64,000 nt of DNA from Robiginitomaculum sp. Lineage in GTDB: Bacteria; Pseudomonadota; Alphaproteobacteria; Caulobacterales; Maricaulaceae. This document shows, piece by piece, positions 34,803-45,021 of the stretch. Both the position numbers and the translations under genes were made by a program. The stretch lies in the NCBI GenBank assembly GCA_021776525.1, contig JAJFFT010000002.1, positions 124,001 to 188,000 on the forward strand, read 5' to 3'. Numbering within the stretch: the stretch's first letter is position 1; each line of letters begins with the position of its first letter. The notes beneath the pieces are model-generated. The model did no database searches. It had not been told where the DNA came from and saw only the letters and a list, made by a program, of their open reading frames with translations.

Positions 34803-35882
34803 ATGGCCAAGGCCTCTTTAAAATTGGTGGAAAAAGAAAACGTGGACAAGAAAAAAGCACTGGAAGCCGCGCTCGGTCAGATTGATCGCGCTTTTGGCAA
34901 GGGCTCGGTCATGAAGCTTGGCCAAAAAGATGCGCTGGATATTAAGTCAATTTCCACCGGCTCAATCGGCCTTGATATTGCGCTTGGTGTTGGTGGCTTG
35001 CCCAAGGGGCGGGTGGTCGAGATCTACGGACCAGAATCATCGGGAAAAACGACCCTGACGCTGCATGCTGTTGCTGAATGTCAACGCGAAGGTGGTGTTG
35101 CGGCCTTTATTGATACCGAACATGCGTTGGACCCAGCATATGCCGCCAAGTTGGGTGTTGATGTGAACGAGCTTTTGATCTCACAACCCACCACCGGCGA
35201 AGAGGCTCTGGAAATCGCTGACACGCTGATCCGTTCCGGGGCGGTTGATATTCTTGTTATCGATTCCGTTGCGGCTTTGACGCCGCGTGCGGAACTGGAA
35301 GGTGATATGGGCGACAGCCTGCCTGGTTTGCAGGCTCGTTTGATGAGCCAGGCCATGCGCAAATTGACCGGTTCAATTTCAAAGTCCGGAACGCTGATGA
35401 TCTTTACCAATCAAATTCGGATGAAGATCGGGGTTATGTATGGCAGTCCGGAAACCACAACCGGCGGTAATGCACTGAAGTTTTACTCTACCGTGCGTCT
35501 GGATATTCGCCGTATTGGCGCCATCAAACATCGCGACGAAGTGATCGGCAATCATACCCGCGTTAAAGTTGTTAAAAACAAAGTGGCCCCACCATTTCGC
35601 ATTGTTGAATTTGATATTCTTTATGGCGAAGGCATTTCAAAAGTCGGCGAGATTATTGATTTGGGTGTCAAAGCAGAAATCATTGAAAAATCCGGCTCAT
35701 GGTATTCATATAACTCTGAACGCATTGGTCAGGGCCGCGAAAACGTTCGCAAGTTCCTGAAGGAAAACCCGGAAACACTGGCCAAACTTGATGCACAAAT
35801 TCGCAGCAATTCTGGCTTACTTGATGAGGATATGCTGAACGGTAATTTGTCTGCCGAGGTTGATGATGCGGCTAATGGCTAA
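34803..35882 (+). CDS. recA: Recombinase RecA
   Basis: DNA strand-exchange ATPase and LexA co-protease, 359 residues from ATG 34803, which has GGAG 6 bases before it; the in-frame ATG 34791 has its AGGA too close. Core motifs: Walker [10 protein letters not shown] (76-84), [20 protein letters not shown], the L2-region [28 protein letters not shown], and [11 protein letters not shown]. Controlled by the SOS box upstream. Confidence 0.98.
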   Translation: MAKASLKLVEKENVDKKKALEAALGQIDRAFGKGSVMKLGQKDALDIKSISTGSIGLDIALGVGGLPKGRVVEIYGPESSGKTTLTLHAVAECQREGGVAAFIDTEHALDPAYAAKLGVDVNELLISQPTTGEEALEIADTLIRSGAVDILVIDSVAALTPRAELEGDMGDSLPGLQARLMSQAMRKLTGSISKSGTLMIFTNQIRMKIGVMYGSPETTTGGNALKFYSTVRLDIRRIGAIKHRDEVIGNHTRVKVVKNKVAPPFRIVEFDILYGEGISKVGEIIDLGVKAEIIEKSGSWYSYNSERIGQGRENVRKFLKENPETLAKLDAQIRSNSGLLDEDMLNGNLSAEVDDAANG

Positions 35883-35926
35883 ATTTTAAGCCTCTGGGCT
35901 CAGAAATATCACAGTAGAAACGTTAT

Positions 35927-35955
35927 GGGCGCTTGGCTTGGCCGGGCGCCCTTTC
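35927..35955 (+). terminator. Terminator-like hairpin after recA
   Basis: GGGCGC (35927-35932) pairs with GCGCCC (35946-35951), then TTTCTATAT. Sits between recA and alaS. Confidence 0.6.
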
Positions 35956-36002
35956 TATATCTGGCAGGGAAAAAATGAACTGACGCTAAGTGGACACCGG
36001 TT

Positions 36003-38669
36003 ATGCAAACCCTGAATGACATACGCAGCACTTTCATACGCTATTTTGCCAGCGAGAACGGAAGGGCCAATCACGAGGTTGTCGCCTCAAGTCCTGTAGT
36101 GCCCCAAAACGATCCGACCTTGTTATTCACAAACGCCGGAATGGTGCAGTTTAAAAACGTCTTTGTCGGTGATGAAAAACGTCCATATTCCCGTGCTGTC
36201 AGCTCGCAAAAATGTATTCGTGCAGGTGGTAAGCACAATGACCTCGATAATGTTGGGTATACGGCACGTCACCACACGTTCTTTGAAATGCTCGGCAACT
36301 TTTCCTTTGGCGATTATTTCAAAGAGGACGCAATATTTTATGCCTGGGACCTTTTAACCAGAGAGTTTGGGTTATCCAAAGACAAGCTTCTGGTGACGGT
36401 ATATGCCGAAGACGAAGAAGCCGCATCGCTTTGGCAAAAGATTACGGGATTTGATGAGCGCAAGATTATTAAAATCGCGACATCAGACAATTTCTGGTCA
36501 ATGGGGGATACTGGTCCTTGTGGGCCATGTTCCGAAATTTTCTATGACCACGGCGAAGACATTGCCGGAGGCCCGCCGGGCTCACCTGATGAAGACGGCG
36601 ACCGTTTCGTCGAAATCTGGAACCTGGTTTTTATGCAATTCGACCAGCAAGCGGGCGGAAAACGAATTTCACTACCAAAGCCGTCTATTGATACTGGAAT
36701 GGGGCTAGAACGTGTTGCAGCGGTTTTGCAGGGCGTCCATGACAATTATGATATTGACCTCTTCAAGACATTGATTGCCGCTGGTGAAAACGCGCTTGGT
36801 GTGGCGGCTAAAGGTGATGCCCGGGCCAGCCACCGGGTGATCGCTGACCACTTGCGTTCTATTTCGTTTCTATTGGCTGATGGTGTGACCCCTTCTAATG
36901 AGGGGCGTGGCTATGTGTTGCGCCGCATTATGCGCCGTGCCATGCGTCATGCTCATCTTATGGGTGCCAAAGAGCCGATCGTTCACACTTTGGTCCCGAC
37001 ATTGGTCGAGCAAATGGGCGATGCATACCCGGAGCTAGTCCGTGCCAAATCTCTGATTGAGACTAACGTATTGCAGGAAGAAGAGCGTTTTCTGCGTACG
37101 CTAGGCCGTGGAATGGGTATATTGGAAGAGGCCAGCCAGTCCCTAGGCAAAGGTGACAAACTGCCCGGTGATGTGGCGTTCAAGCTTTATGACACCTACG
37201 GCTTTCCGCTCGATTTAACCGAAGATGCTCTGCGTTCTCGCGACATTACTGTGGATACGGCAGGGTTTGATTTGGCCATGACCGCGCAAAAAGCCTCTGG
37301 CCGGGCCAATTGGAAAGGCTCTGGTGACGGCGGAGGGGCCGGGGTTTGGGATAGTGCGCAAAGTGCTGATATCGCTCCAACAGAGTTTCTGGGATACACG
37401 TGCGAAAATGCACCGGCGGTATTGCTCGCTCTGGCGCACAAGGGTGCGCTTGTTGAAAATGCCAACAGTGGCGATACGGTTGAACTGGTATTTGACCGCT
37501 CGCCATTCTACGCCGAATCGGGTGGGCAGACGGGCGACACAGGGAGTGTTACCTTCGCCCAAGGGGCAAGGGTGACGATAACCGACACCATCAAAACAGC
37601 GCGCGGATTATTCATCCATTTGGGCCAGGTAACTGAGGGGGAGGTTTCCCCGGGTGAAACGGCGACATTGGATGTTGACCATGACCGGCGGCGCGCCATT
37701 CGTGCCAATCACTCGGCAACGCACCTGTTGCATGCTGCCCTTCACAACCATTTGGGTGACCATGTGGCGCAAAAAGGCTCGTTTGTTGGGCCGGATTATC
37801 TACGTTTTGATTTTACGCATTCCGGGGCATTAAGCGCATCAGAGCTGCTGGCTATTGAAGATGAGGTGAATGCCATTATTCGTCAGAATGCCGCAACTAA
37901 AACCATGGAAACAACCCCGGAAAAGGCCATTGAAGCCGGTGCGACGGCGTTGTTTGGTGAAAAATACGGCGATACTGTTCGGGTGCTGAGCATTGGGCAA
38001 AACCTGAACGAGGCGTCAAAACCATATTCCATAGAGTTATGTGGCGGTACTCACGTCGAGCGGTCCGGCGATATCGCTCTGGTAAAAATAACCAGCCAGA
38101 GCAGTGTTGCGGCAGGCATACGCCGCATCGAGGCAGTCACGGGTGCCAAGGCGCTGGAGCATATCCGGGCTGAGGAAGAGGCGCTGCAAAAGGCGGCAGA
38201 TCTGGTTAAATCCCTACCCACAGACCTTCCTACAAAACTGGCTCAATTGCTGGATGAGCGCCGTAAGCTAGAGCGTGAAGTCTCTGACCTGCGCAAGCAA
38301 GTGGCCATGGGCGGTAGCGGAACAACAGACAATGCCGCAGAAAACATTAATGGTACAGCCTTCATTGGCCGGGCTGTCCAGGGCGTGCCGCCGCGCGATC
38401 TGCGTTCACTGGTTGATGACAGCAAAGCCAAGATAGGTTCTGGCGTCGTGGTCTTTGTCGCCGATAATGACGGGAAAGCCGCCATCGCCGTGGGGGTCAG
38501 TGCTGATCTGGTTGAGAAAATCAGTGCGGTAGATTTGGTGCGTGCCGGTTCGGCTGCTTTGGGCGGCAAGGGCGGCGGTGGTCGTCCCGATTTTGCTCAG
38601 GCCGGAGGTCCAAATGGTGATCAGGCACAAAACGCCATAGATGCCATAAAGAAAATGCTCGGCGCCTGA
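36003..38669 (+). CDS. alaS: Alanyl-tRNA synthetase
   Basis: Charges tRNA-Ala; 888 residues, normal length. Class II catalytic core starts [14 protein letters not shown] and carries [34 protein letters not shown] and [10 protein letters not shown]. The editing domain has the metal-binding [11 protein letters not shown] and [12 protein letters not shown]. The C-terminal oligomerisation domain ends [14 protein letters not shown]. recA-alaS order is common in alphaproteobacteria. Its stop codon lies inside a hairpin that reads as the icd terminator on the other strand. Confidence 0.98.
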   Translation: MQTLNDIRSTFIRYFASENGRANHEVVASSPVVPQNDPTLLFTNAGMVQFKNVFVGDEKRPYSRAVSSQKCIRAGGKHNDLDNVGYTARHHTFFEMLGNFSFGDYFKEDAIFYAWDLLTREFGLSKDKLLVTVYAEDEEAASLWQKITGFDERKIIKIATSDNFWSMGDTGPCGPCSEIFYDHGEDIAGGPPGSPDEDGDRFVEIWNLVFMQFDQQAGGKRISLPKPSIDTGMGLERVAAVLQGVHDNYDIDLFKTLIAAGENALGVAAKGDARASHRVIADHLRSISFLLADGVTPSNEGRGYVLRRIMRRAMRHAHLMGAKEPIVHTLVPTLVEQMGDAYPELVRAKSLIETNVLQEEERFLRTLGRGMGILEEASQSLGKGDKLPGDVAFKLYDTYGFPLDLTEDALRSRDITVDTAGFDLAMTAQKASGRANWKGSGDGGGAGVWDSAQSADIAPTEFLGYTCENAPAVLLALAHKGALVENANSGDTVELVFDRSPFYAESGGQTGDTGSVTFAQGARVTITDTIKTARGLFIHLGQVTEGEVSPGETATLDVDHDRRRAIRANHSATHLLHAALHNHLGDHVAQKGSFVGPDYLRFDFTHSGALSASELLAIEDEVNAIIRQNAATKTMETTPEKAIEAGATALFGEKYGDTVRVLSIGQNLNEASKPYSIELCGGTHVERSGDIALVKITSQSSVAAGIRRIEAVTGAKALEHIRAEEEALQKAADLVKSLPTDLPTKLAQLLDERRKLEREVSDLRKQVAMGGSGTTDNAAENINGTAFIGRAVQGVPPRDLRSLVDDSKAKIGSGVVVFVADNDGKAAIAVGVSADLVEKISAVDLVRAGSAALGGKGGGGRPDFAQAGGPNGDQAQNAIDAIKKMLGA

Positions 38670-38686
38670 ATAGTACGCCGAGCATT
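38645..38686 (-). terminator. icd terminator embedded in the alaS 3' end
   Basis: Perfect 11-bp stem: AATGCTCGGCG at 38654-38664 with CGCCGAGCATT at 38676-38686, 11-base loop. On the minus strand it is followed by TTCTTT, and the plus-strand side has no T run. It lies 25 bases beyond the icd stop and covers the last alaS codons and stop. Confidence 0.75.
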
Positions 38687-38710
38687 ATGACAGTTTAAGT
38701 GTTTTTGCTA

Positions 38711-39931
38711 TCAGGCTTTGGCCATTTCGGCTTCCAGGTTCTCGGCAATTTTTTCAAGAAAACCTGTGGTTGTCAGCCAGCTTTGCTTGTCACCAACCAG
38801 CAAAGCCAAATCTTTGGTCATGTGCCCGGTTTCAACGGTGTTGATGACAACACGTTCCAGTGTCTCCGCAAATTCGACAACCTCTGGGGTGTTGTCCAAC
38901 CGGCCACGGTGGGCGATGCCACGGGTCCAGGCGAATATTGAGGCGATAGAGTTGGTCGACGTGGCTTCGCCTTTTTGGTGGGCGCGATAGTGACGGGTGA
39001 CGGTGCCGTGTGCGGCCTCGCTTTCCATGGTTTTGCCATCTGGTGAAAGCAAGACAGAGGTCATAAGGCCCAGAGAGCCAAAGCCCTGGGCAACCGTATC
39101 AGACTGTACGTCGCCGTCATAGTTTTTACAGGCCCAGACGAAACCGCCTGCCCATTTCATTGCACAAGCCACCATGTCGTCGATCAGACGGTGTTCGTAC
39201 CAGATTTCGGCGGCTTCAAACTGATCTTTAAATTCTGCTTCGTAGATTTCCATAAACAGGTCTTTGAAACGGCCATCATAGGCTTTCAAAATGGTGTTTT
39301 TGGTCGAAAGATACAGCGGCCATTTTCTTTGCAAGGCAAAGTTCATCGACGAGCGGGCAAAATCACGAATTGAGGGGTCGATATTGTACATACCCATGGC
39401 AACGCCAGCGCTCTCGAAGTTAAAAACCTCTTCTTCCATGACGTCTTTGCCGTCTTCACTTTCCCATTTCATGGTCAATTTGCCTTTGCCCGGGACAACA
39501 AAGTTGGTGGCCCTATACTGGTCGCCATAGGCATGGCGTCCAATGACGATGGGCTTGGTCCAACCGGGAACCAGACGGGGAACATTGCGACAGATAATGG
39601 GCTCACGGAAAATCACACCGCCCAGAATGTTGCGGATCGTACCATTGGGAGATTTCCACATTTTCTTGAGGCCAAATTCCTTAACCCGGTCTTCGTCCGG
39701 GGTGATCGTCGCGCATTTAATCCCAACGCCGCATTTTTTAATGGCCAGTGCTGAATCGATAGTGATCTGGTCATCCGTCGCGTCACGGGATTCAATGCCC
39801 AAGTCGAAATATTGGAGATCTATATCCAAATAGGGAAGGATCAAGGTTTTCTTGATCATGTCCCACATGATGCGGGTCATTTCGTCCCCATCAAGTTCTA
39901 CTACCGGATTTTTGACTGCAATTTTTGCCAT
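38711..39931 (-). CDS. icd: Isocitrate dehydrogenase, NADP-dependent
   Basis: TCA-cycle enzyme, isocitrate to 2-oxoglutarate. 406 residues, the eukaryote-like (type II) homodimer form: [18 protein letters not shown]-type start (here [20 protein letters not shown]), [51 protein letters not shown] and [18 protein letters not shown]. Convergent with alaS; single gene. Confidence 0.97.
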   Translation of the reverse strand: MAKIAVKNPVVELDGDEMTRIMWDMIKKTLILPYLDIDLQYFDLGIESRDATDDQITIDSALAIKKCGVGIKCATITPDEDRVKEFGLKKMWKSPNGTIRNILGGVIFREPIICRNVPRLVPGWTKPIVIGRHAYGDQYRATNFVVPGKGKLTMKWESEDGKDVMEEEVFNFESAGVAMGMYNIDPSIRDFARSSMNFALQRKWPLYLSTKNTILKAYDGRFKDLFMEIYEAEFKDQFEAAEIWYEHRLIDDMVACAMKWAGGFVWACKNYDGDVQSDTVAQGFGSLGLMTSVLLSPDGKTMESEAAHGTVTRHYRAHQKGEATSTNSIASIFAWTRGIAHRGRLDNTPEVVEFAETLERVVINTVETGHMTKDLALLVGDKQSWLTTTGFLEKIAENLEAEMAKA

Positions 39932-40092
39932 GAGTGTTTTTCCCGTTTTATTTTTTGATCGGGAGAGAGGCTGCGCTCTCTCCGCATCACTGTATTCAGT
40001 GTAAAAGATGCATCTGTTTAAGCGATAGCACCGGTATCGGTTTGGGAAAAGGGCTTATAGTGTTGGTCTGTGACATTAAAGAGGACGCAACC

Positions 40093-40842
40093 GTGCAAGA
40101 TAAGCAAAAACCACAACCGGCCATGGTTCTGGTGCAACCGCAAATGGGCGAAAATATTGGCGCAGCAGCCCGTGTCATGGCTAATTTTAGTTTGGATGAC
40201 CTGCGCCTTGTGGCTCCGCGGGATGGTTGGCCAAACCCCAAGGCACAGGCCATGTCGGCCGGTGCATTGCATGAAACTGGCCCGGCACGTGTGTTTCCAG
40301 ATGTGGCAGCGGCCATAGCCGACTGTACATTGGTGTTTGCAGTTTCGGCGCGCGTACGGGATATGGAAAAAGACGTCTTTGGCCCCACGGACGGCTGCGC
40401 TGCTTTGCGCGCTCATGCAGATCAGGGGGGCAAGGTTGCGGTGTTATTTGGGGCAGAATCATCGGGCCTCAATAATGAAGATGTGGCCCTGTGCGATGGC
40501 CTGATCACCTATCCGGTTGCTCCATCGTTTAGCTCGCTTAATCTGGCACAGGCCGTGGCTGTTCTTGCTTATGAATGGGGAACAGACAGATCTGTGGCCT
40601 TGCCCGTAAAAGAAAGCAGGGCCGGGGGGCTGGCGGCATGTAAAGCAGATCAGATCGGTTTGTTTACGCATTTGGAAACAGAATTGGACCAAGCCGGTTT
40701 CTTTTTCCCGCCCGAGAAAAAGCCAATGATGATGCGCAATATTCGCAATGCCCTGACCAAGGCGCGGCTCACTGAGCAAGAGGTCAGAACGTTTCGGGGT
40801 ATTGTGCGGGCGTTGGCCAAAGGGCGCGGCGGCCAGTCTTAG
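40093..40842 (+). CDS. trmJ: tRNA 2'-O-methyltransferase, TrmJ-like SPOUT family
   Basis: 249 residues from GTG 40093, which has GAGGA 7 bases upstream; the frame is open another 159 bases, but that stretch has no family match. SPOUT motifs: MVLVQPQMGENIGAAARVMANF, VLFGAESSGLNNEDVALC, and the knot segment PSFSSLNLAQAVAVLAYEW. TrmJ methylates the ribose at position 32 of several tRNAs. The C-terminal MMRNIRNALTKARLTEQEVRTFRGIV is typical of TrmJ. Divergent from icd. Confidence 0.92.
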   Translation: MQDKQKPQPAMVLVQPQMGENIGAAARVMANFSLDDLRLVAPRDGWPNPKAQAMSAGALHETGPARVFPDVAAAIADCTLVFAVSARVRDMEKDVFGPTDGCAALRAHADQGGKVAVLFGAESSGLNNEDVALCDGLITYPVAPSFSSLNLAQAVAVLAYEWGTDRSVALPVKESRAGGLAACKADQIGLFTHLETELDQAGFFFPPEKKPMMMRNIRNALTKARLTEQEVRTFRGIVRALAKGRGGQS

Positions 40843-40893
40843 ACGCGCTCTGTCATAGAATATTTCTGCACGGCCCAATAATTTTGTTCAGAC

Positions 40894-40927
40894 AAAAAAA
40901 AGCCCCCGCCGACTGGCGAGGGCTTTT
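40894..40927. terminator. Bidirectional terminator between trmJ and the repeat lipoprotein
   Basis: AGCCCCCGCC (40901-40910) pairs, with one mismatch, with GGCGAGGGCT (40915-40924). Plus tail TTTTCTC; minus tail a run of eight T. Serves both convergent genes. Confidence 0.85.
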
Positions 40928-40946
40928 CTCTTAAGTGGTGTCGGTC

Positions 40947-42125
40947 TTAGTGAGCAACGCCCAGGGCGTCCATGGTTTCCATGGTCAGCTGACCAACGAT
41001 CAGACCGTTTTCGTGCTGGAATTTCTCCATGGCACGCAAAGTCGACATCCCAAACACGCCATCAACACGACCGGTTGAGTAGCCACGGCTGGTCAGAGCG
41101 CTTTGAACTTCTGAGATCAACTCTGGTGTAGAGTTGGTGTCACAGATAACTTCACGCCATTCCAGATTGCCGCCACTGACGATGTGGGTTTTCTCGATGG
41201 TTCTGTACGTTGCCGGAATAGTAATGGTTTCCGTACGAGCCGGAGAAACCAGACGGCGAACACGAATGCTTGAGTATTCGGCAGGAACGATTTCTTCTTC
41301 CACGCTAGGTGGTGTGGCAATAACCTGCTTGGTCACTGTTTCATACTTGGCCGGAACCAGAGTATCTTCTGTGTGTTCAGCAGAAACCAGACGCTTGCGA
41401 GTCACAGTTTTGTATTTCGGCGGAACTTCAACTTTACACAGAATTTCACCAGTTGGCTGGATGATGGTTTGAACCAAAGAGCCATCGGGACCGTAAAGAC
41501 GACCGTCATTGCCTCTGCGATAGCCGCCGTCACCAATCAGGCCGGCACCTGGTTTCCATGTTGTGAAAGCTGGGCGAACCAAAACCTGCTCTTCATATTC
41601 TTCATAAACAGCAGCAACAACTTTGGAAATTGTCATTTCAGGTTGAACCAGAACCTGCTCGGTAATGGTTTCATAAGTAGCCGGAATAACGTGATAACGC
41701 GTTGTGGCTTCTTTGATCAGGATTTGCTCCTGCTCAAATTCGTATTCAGCGGCAATAATGCGCAACTCTGAAGACGCTTCCAGGTCAATAACCTGTTCAC
41801 TCACTGTTTCAGTGATTTCAGGAATAAGAATCCGTGAGAAACACTGGCCCGGCAGAGCGTTTGGCGGATAACCAGCGGCAATAGCGATAGAATCGCCAGA
41901 CATAGACGAGCTACTCGACGAACTGCTCGACGAATGCGATGACAATTGCGAAGACAGCGAAGCGTTTTGCGATTGTGCAGCTTGCAATTCAGCCTGCAAT
42001 TGAGCGATTCGTGCAGACTCGCTGCTGGAATAGCCAGAACCGGATGTTGTTTGCGTTGTTCCGCAAGCTGCGAGTAGCAGGGCACTGGTCCCAGCTGCAG
42101 CCATAAGTGCGCGTTTGTAAATCAT
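40947..42125 (-). CDS. Repeat lipoprotein with C-terminal peptidoglycan-binding domain
   Basis: 392 residues from ATG 42125, with GGGGAG upstream. Lipobox LLAAC with lipidated Cys21; Thr/Ser/Gly-rich linker; a coiled-coil-like Ala/Gln segment (40-60); a ten-serine run; then eight copies of a 23-residue unit. Copies start at 101, 124, 147, 170, and, after an 41-residue insert, at 234, 257, 280 and 303, with core pattern [IV]PA-x-Y-x-T[IV]-x3-[QR]-[VLI]-[LV]. Residues 333-390 form a PG_binding_1 domain (SEVQSALTSRGYSTGRVDGV). It is therefore likely an envelope protein tethered to outer membrane and peptidoglycan. The repeat is not one I recognise. Confidence 0.88.
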   Translation of the reverse strand: MIYKRALMAAAGTSALLLAACGTTQTTSGSGYSSSESARIAQLQAELQAAQSQNASLSSQLSSHSSSSSSSSSSMSGDSIAIAAGYPPNALPGQCFSRILIPEITETVSEQVIDLEASSELRIIAAEYEFEQEQILIKEATTRYHVIPATYETITEQVLVQPEMTISKVVAAVYEEYEEQVLVRPAFTTWKPGAGLIGDGGYRRGNDGRLYGPDGSLVQTIIQPTGEILCKVEVPPKYKTVTRKRLVSAEHTEDTLVPAKYETVTKQVIATPPSVEEEIVPAEYSSIRVRRLVSPARTETITIPATYRTIEKTHIVSGGNLEWREVICDTNSTPELISEVQSALTSRGYSTGRVDGVFGMSTLRAMEKFQHENGLIVGQLTMETMDALGVAH

Positions 42126-42599
42126 TCTTATCTCCCCTTCACCCGCATTGCACAAATTCCGGCAAATTACGGTCAGCCCTCATCGGCTATGCGGTAAAAC
42201 CGCGGTTAAAATGCGGGTCACCCCACGTACACGATTTCATATACTATCAGTATTTTTTTACCTTGCCAGCTTTTACGCCAAAAAGTTGCAAGGAAAATAT
42301 ATAAAGTTGTTCTGTAGGCGACCCAGAATAACCATCTGTGTCTCTCTGGCACACTTAAGTCGATGATTTATAGTAAATACTGGCAGTTCAAGGATTTTTA
42401 CATGACGTAGTTTAAGCAAAATATGTGGGACAAAATATTATTTAATCGGAAAGGCAATCAACTTGTGAGGGACGCAAAGTCTTTTTAGCGAGGTGTCAGT
42501 GCGCCTGTAGAAGGTGTTTGGATGTCGAGGCATGATAGGATATGTGGCGGGGCAATTCGACACGAATCTGTTCTGTCGCCAACACGTTGAGGTGAGACT
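42126..42599. other. 474-bp intergenic region upstream of purB
   Basis: No credible gene on either strand. A/T-rich stretches around 42236-42310 and 42370-42440 could hold promoters for the divergent lipoprotein and purB. At 42451-42480 the text GGCAATC, a short hairpin, then GGGACGCAAAG resembles the core of c-di-GMP-I riboswitches, but the downstream half is not recognisable. The purB ATG is preceded by GAGGTGAGACT. Confidence 0.5.
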
Positions 42600-43907
42600 A
42601 TGATTTCCCGATATGCCCGAGCGGAAATGGTCGCTCTTTGGTCTGCGCAATCAAAATTTAGAATTTGGTTTGAAATTGAAGCTTATGCCTGTGACGCTAT
42701 GGCGGTTGCTGGGGTTATTCCCAAAGAGGCCGCCGAGCAAATCTGGCAACGTGGCAATGATGCGACGTTTGATGTGGCGCGGATTGATGAGATAGAGCGC
42801 GAGGTCAAACACGACGTTATTGCATTTTTGACCCACCTTGCAGAGTTTGTTGGCGAGCCCGCCCGCTTTGTGCACCAGGGTCTGACATCCTCTGATGTGC
42901 TGGATACATGCTTGTCTGTGCAACTAGACCGGGCAACGGGCCTGTTGCTTGGCGGGATGGACAAGGTATTGGAGGCCTTGAAAAAGCAGGCTTACGCTCA
43001 TAAACGCTCTGTTTGTATCGGGCGCAGCCACGGCATCCATGCAGAACCGACAACCTTTGGCTTGAAAATGGCACTGGCCTATGCCGAATTTTCGCGATGC
43101 AAAACCCGCCTGCAAGCCGCGCGTAAGGAAATCGCCGTATGTGCCATTTCCGGGGCAGTGGGGACGTTTGCCAATATTGACCCTGATGTTGAGGCCCATG
43201 TCGCGCAAAAGCTGGGCCTGACCGTCGAGCCTGTGTCCACGCAAGTCATTCCTCGTGACCGGCATGCAGCTTATTTTGCGACTTTGGGCGTTATTGCTTC
43301 TTCAATCGAGCGGATCGCCACCGAAATACGCCATCTTCAGCGCACCGAAGTTGCCGAAGCGGCAGAGTATTTTGCCAAGGGGCAAAAAGGCTCTTCGGCC
43401 ATGCCGCATAAACGCAACCCCGTATTGACTGAGAATCTGACCGGTCTGGCGAGACTTATCCGCTCTTATGTCACCCCCGCATTAGAGAATGTGGCTTTGT
43501 GGCACGAACGCGATATTTCTCATTCCAGCGTTGAGCGGGGCATTGCCCCGGATGCAACCATCCATCTGGATTTTGCTTTGCACCGGCTGGCTAACGTGTT
43601 GGACAATCTTGTGGTTGATGAACAGCGCATGCAGTACAATCTGGACCAATTGGGTGGATTGCATAACTCGCAGCGGGTTTTGTTGGCGCTGACGCAAAAA
43701 GGCGCCAGCCGCGAAGACGCATATCGACTTGTGCAACGCAATGCCATGAAATCATGGGAAACCAAAACCAGCTTTTTGGACCTATTGTCCCAAGATGGAG
43801 ATGTGAAAGCGTATCTGAACGCAACAGAGTTATCGGCGCTTTTTGATACCGCATACCATTTGCGCCATGTGGGTACAATATTCGACCGGGTCTTTAATCA
43901 GGTTTAA
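42600..43907 (+). CDS. purB: Adenylosuccinate lyase
   Basis: Acts twice in purine synthesis (SAICAR to AICAR, adenylosuccinate to AMP). 435 residues, the short form. MISRYARAEMVALWS start; HDVIAFLTHLAEFVG; TSSDVLDTCLSVQLDRA; HGIHAEPTTFGLKMA; and the family signature GSSAMPHKRNP. Upstream of, but separated by three genes from, purC-purS-purQ-purL. Confidence 0.97.
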   Translation: MISRYARAEMVALWSAQSKFRIWFEIEAYACDAMAVAGVIPKEAAEQIWQRGNDATFDVARIDEIEREVKHDVIAFLTHLAEFVGEPARFVHQGLTSSDVLDTCLSVQLDRATGLLLGGMDKVLEALKKQAYAHKRSVCIGRSHGIHAEPTTFGLKMALAYAEFSRCKTRLQAARKEIAVCAISGAVGTFANIDPDVEAHVAQKLGLTVEPVSTQVIPRDRHAAYFATLGVIASSIERIATEIRHLQRTEVAEAAEYFAKGQKGSSAMPHKRNPVLTENLTGLARLIRSYVTPALENVALWHERDISHSSVERGIAPDATIHLDFALHRLANVLDNLVVDEQRMQYNLDQLGGLHNSQRVLLALTQKGASREDAYRLVQRNAMKSWETKTSFLDLLSQDGDVKAYLNATELSALFDTAYHLRHVGTIFDRVFNQV

Positions 43908-43986
43908 TCATGCTCTCTGCAACGTGATTGGCAATTGAGCGAAAAATTTGTGATAAGCGCGTTATTCTAGCGTTTGGAGACAGGTT

Positions 43987-44478
43987 TTGCGCCGTTTTAT
44001 AGCATTTGCTCTTTTGATTACGATGTTGGCCATTGGTCCGGCGGCAAGCTTTGCGAAAAGCTCAACGCCTCGTTCTGCGCAATCACCTGTTGTGCGTGCC
44101 GTGTTGTTTCGTGCCGATTGGTGCGCCAACTGCCACATCCTTGAGCCCATTCTGGAAAAAGCCATGGCGCAGGCCGCAGGTGTTCCTGTGGAGCTTGTTG
44201 TTCTGGATTTTACCAATCCGGCCAGTTGGGATCAGGCAATCGAGGTCGCACTGGATCATAATGTTGTGCAGACATATAACGCCTATGCTGGGATTACTGG
44301 GCTTGTTGTACTAACGGCGGCTGATACCGGTGAGCGCATTGATTGTATCAACCGGACATTTAGTGAGGCCGCCATCATTCATGTAATGCAACAGGCTGTT
44401 TCAACGGTCAGAACCGTTCCGCAAGGTCAGCGCGATCGCCATTCTGCATTTTGCCCGGCAGGGCGTGCGCCGCTTTAA
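43987..44478 (+). CDS. Exported thioredoxin-like protein, CANC active site
   Basis: 163 residues. TTG start supported by GGAGACAGG just upstream; product begins with a signal peptide (RRFIAFALLITMLAIGPAASFA). Thioredoxin-fold part: VRAVLFRADWCANCHILEPIL, with the redox pair Cys-Ala-Asn-Cys, followed by VELVVLDFTN. The cis-Pro region is weakly visible. Predicted periplasmic thiol redox protein; its substrate is unknown. A second thioredoxin-like gene follows 23 bp later, so they form a pair. Confidence 0.85.
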   Translation: MRRFIAFALLITMLAIGPAASFAKSSTPRSAQSPVVRAVLFRADWCANCHILEPILEKAMAQAAGVPVELVVLDFTNPASWDQAIEVALDHNVVQTYNAYAGITGLVVLTAADTGERIDCINRTFSEAAIIHVMQQAVSTVRTVPQGQRDRHSAFCPAGRAPL

Positions 44479-44501
44479 TTTATTGAGCCACCGGAGATAT
44501 T

Positions 44502-44987
44502 ATGTTCAAAAACCCAATAGTCCTGATCGCCATTTTCGCGGCACTGGCTGTGCCACCTTTACTCCGTACATTATCCAGCAATGCCAGTGCTGATCCTGTT
44601 GTAAAAACGATTGCGGTTGAGGATGAACAGCCAGTGATTGCCGCGATGTTTTATTCAAACTGGTGCGGGGCCTGTCAAATTCTGGATCCGCGCATTGAAG
44701 CCGTTAAACCGGCCTTTGCTGATCACGCCGTGGACTTTGTCAAATTTGACTTTTCGTATGCGATGGTGCGCGGCAAGGCACTTGAAGAACAAGCGATGGA
44801 TAAGGGCTTGCCCAATATCTATGCGAAAAACAAAGGCCGTACAGGCTTTATGTTGCTGATTGATCCGGCAACAGAAACCGTGATGGATATCATTACGATC
44901 CGCGACAGCAAGGAAACAATTGCTGCTAAATTGGAACGCAGCCTGTCTCGCGCCCTGCCGGTTCAACAACAGGCCGCCACAGGCTGA
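44502..44987 (+). CDS. Exported/anchored thioredoxin-like protein, CGAC active site
   Basis: 161 residues, ATG with GGAG upstream. An N-terminal hydrophobic segment (PIVLIAIFAALAVPPLL) is a signal anchor or signal peptide. Then IAAMFYSNWCGACQILDPRIEAVKPAF with Cys-Gly-Ala-Cys, close to the thioredoxin CGxC. Paralogue of the preceding gene (same WCxxCxILxPxIE layout), so a duplication with divergence of the active-site dipeptide. Likely periplasmic; target unknown. Confidence 0.87.
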   Translation: MFKNPIVLIAIFAALAVPPLLRTLSSNASADPVVKTIAVEDEQPVIAAMFYSNWCGACQILDPRIEAVKPAFADHAVDFVKFDFSYAMVRGKALEEQAMDKGLPNIYAKNKGRTGFMLLIDPATETVMDIITIRDSKETIAAKLERSLSRALPVQQQAATG

Positions 44988-45021
44988 TCCAAAAAAACGG
45001 TTTAGTACGTGTTGAAGAGGT

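Noticed and set aside
39934-40092. Upstream extension of trmJ
   Set aside because: No similarity before MVLVQPQMGENIG. GTG 40093 with GAGGA is a better start and gives the usual length.
42450-42600. Confident riboswitch call in the purB leader
   Set aside because: Only the 5' half resembles GEMM-I and the essential 3' half is not visible. Kept only as a low-level finding.
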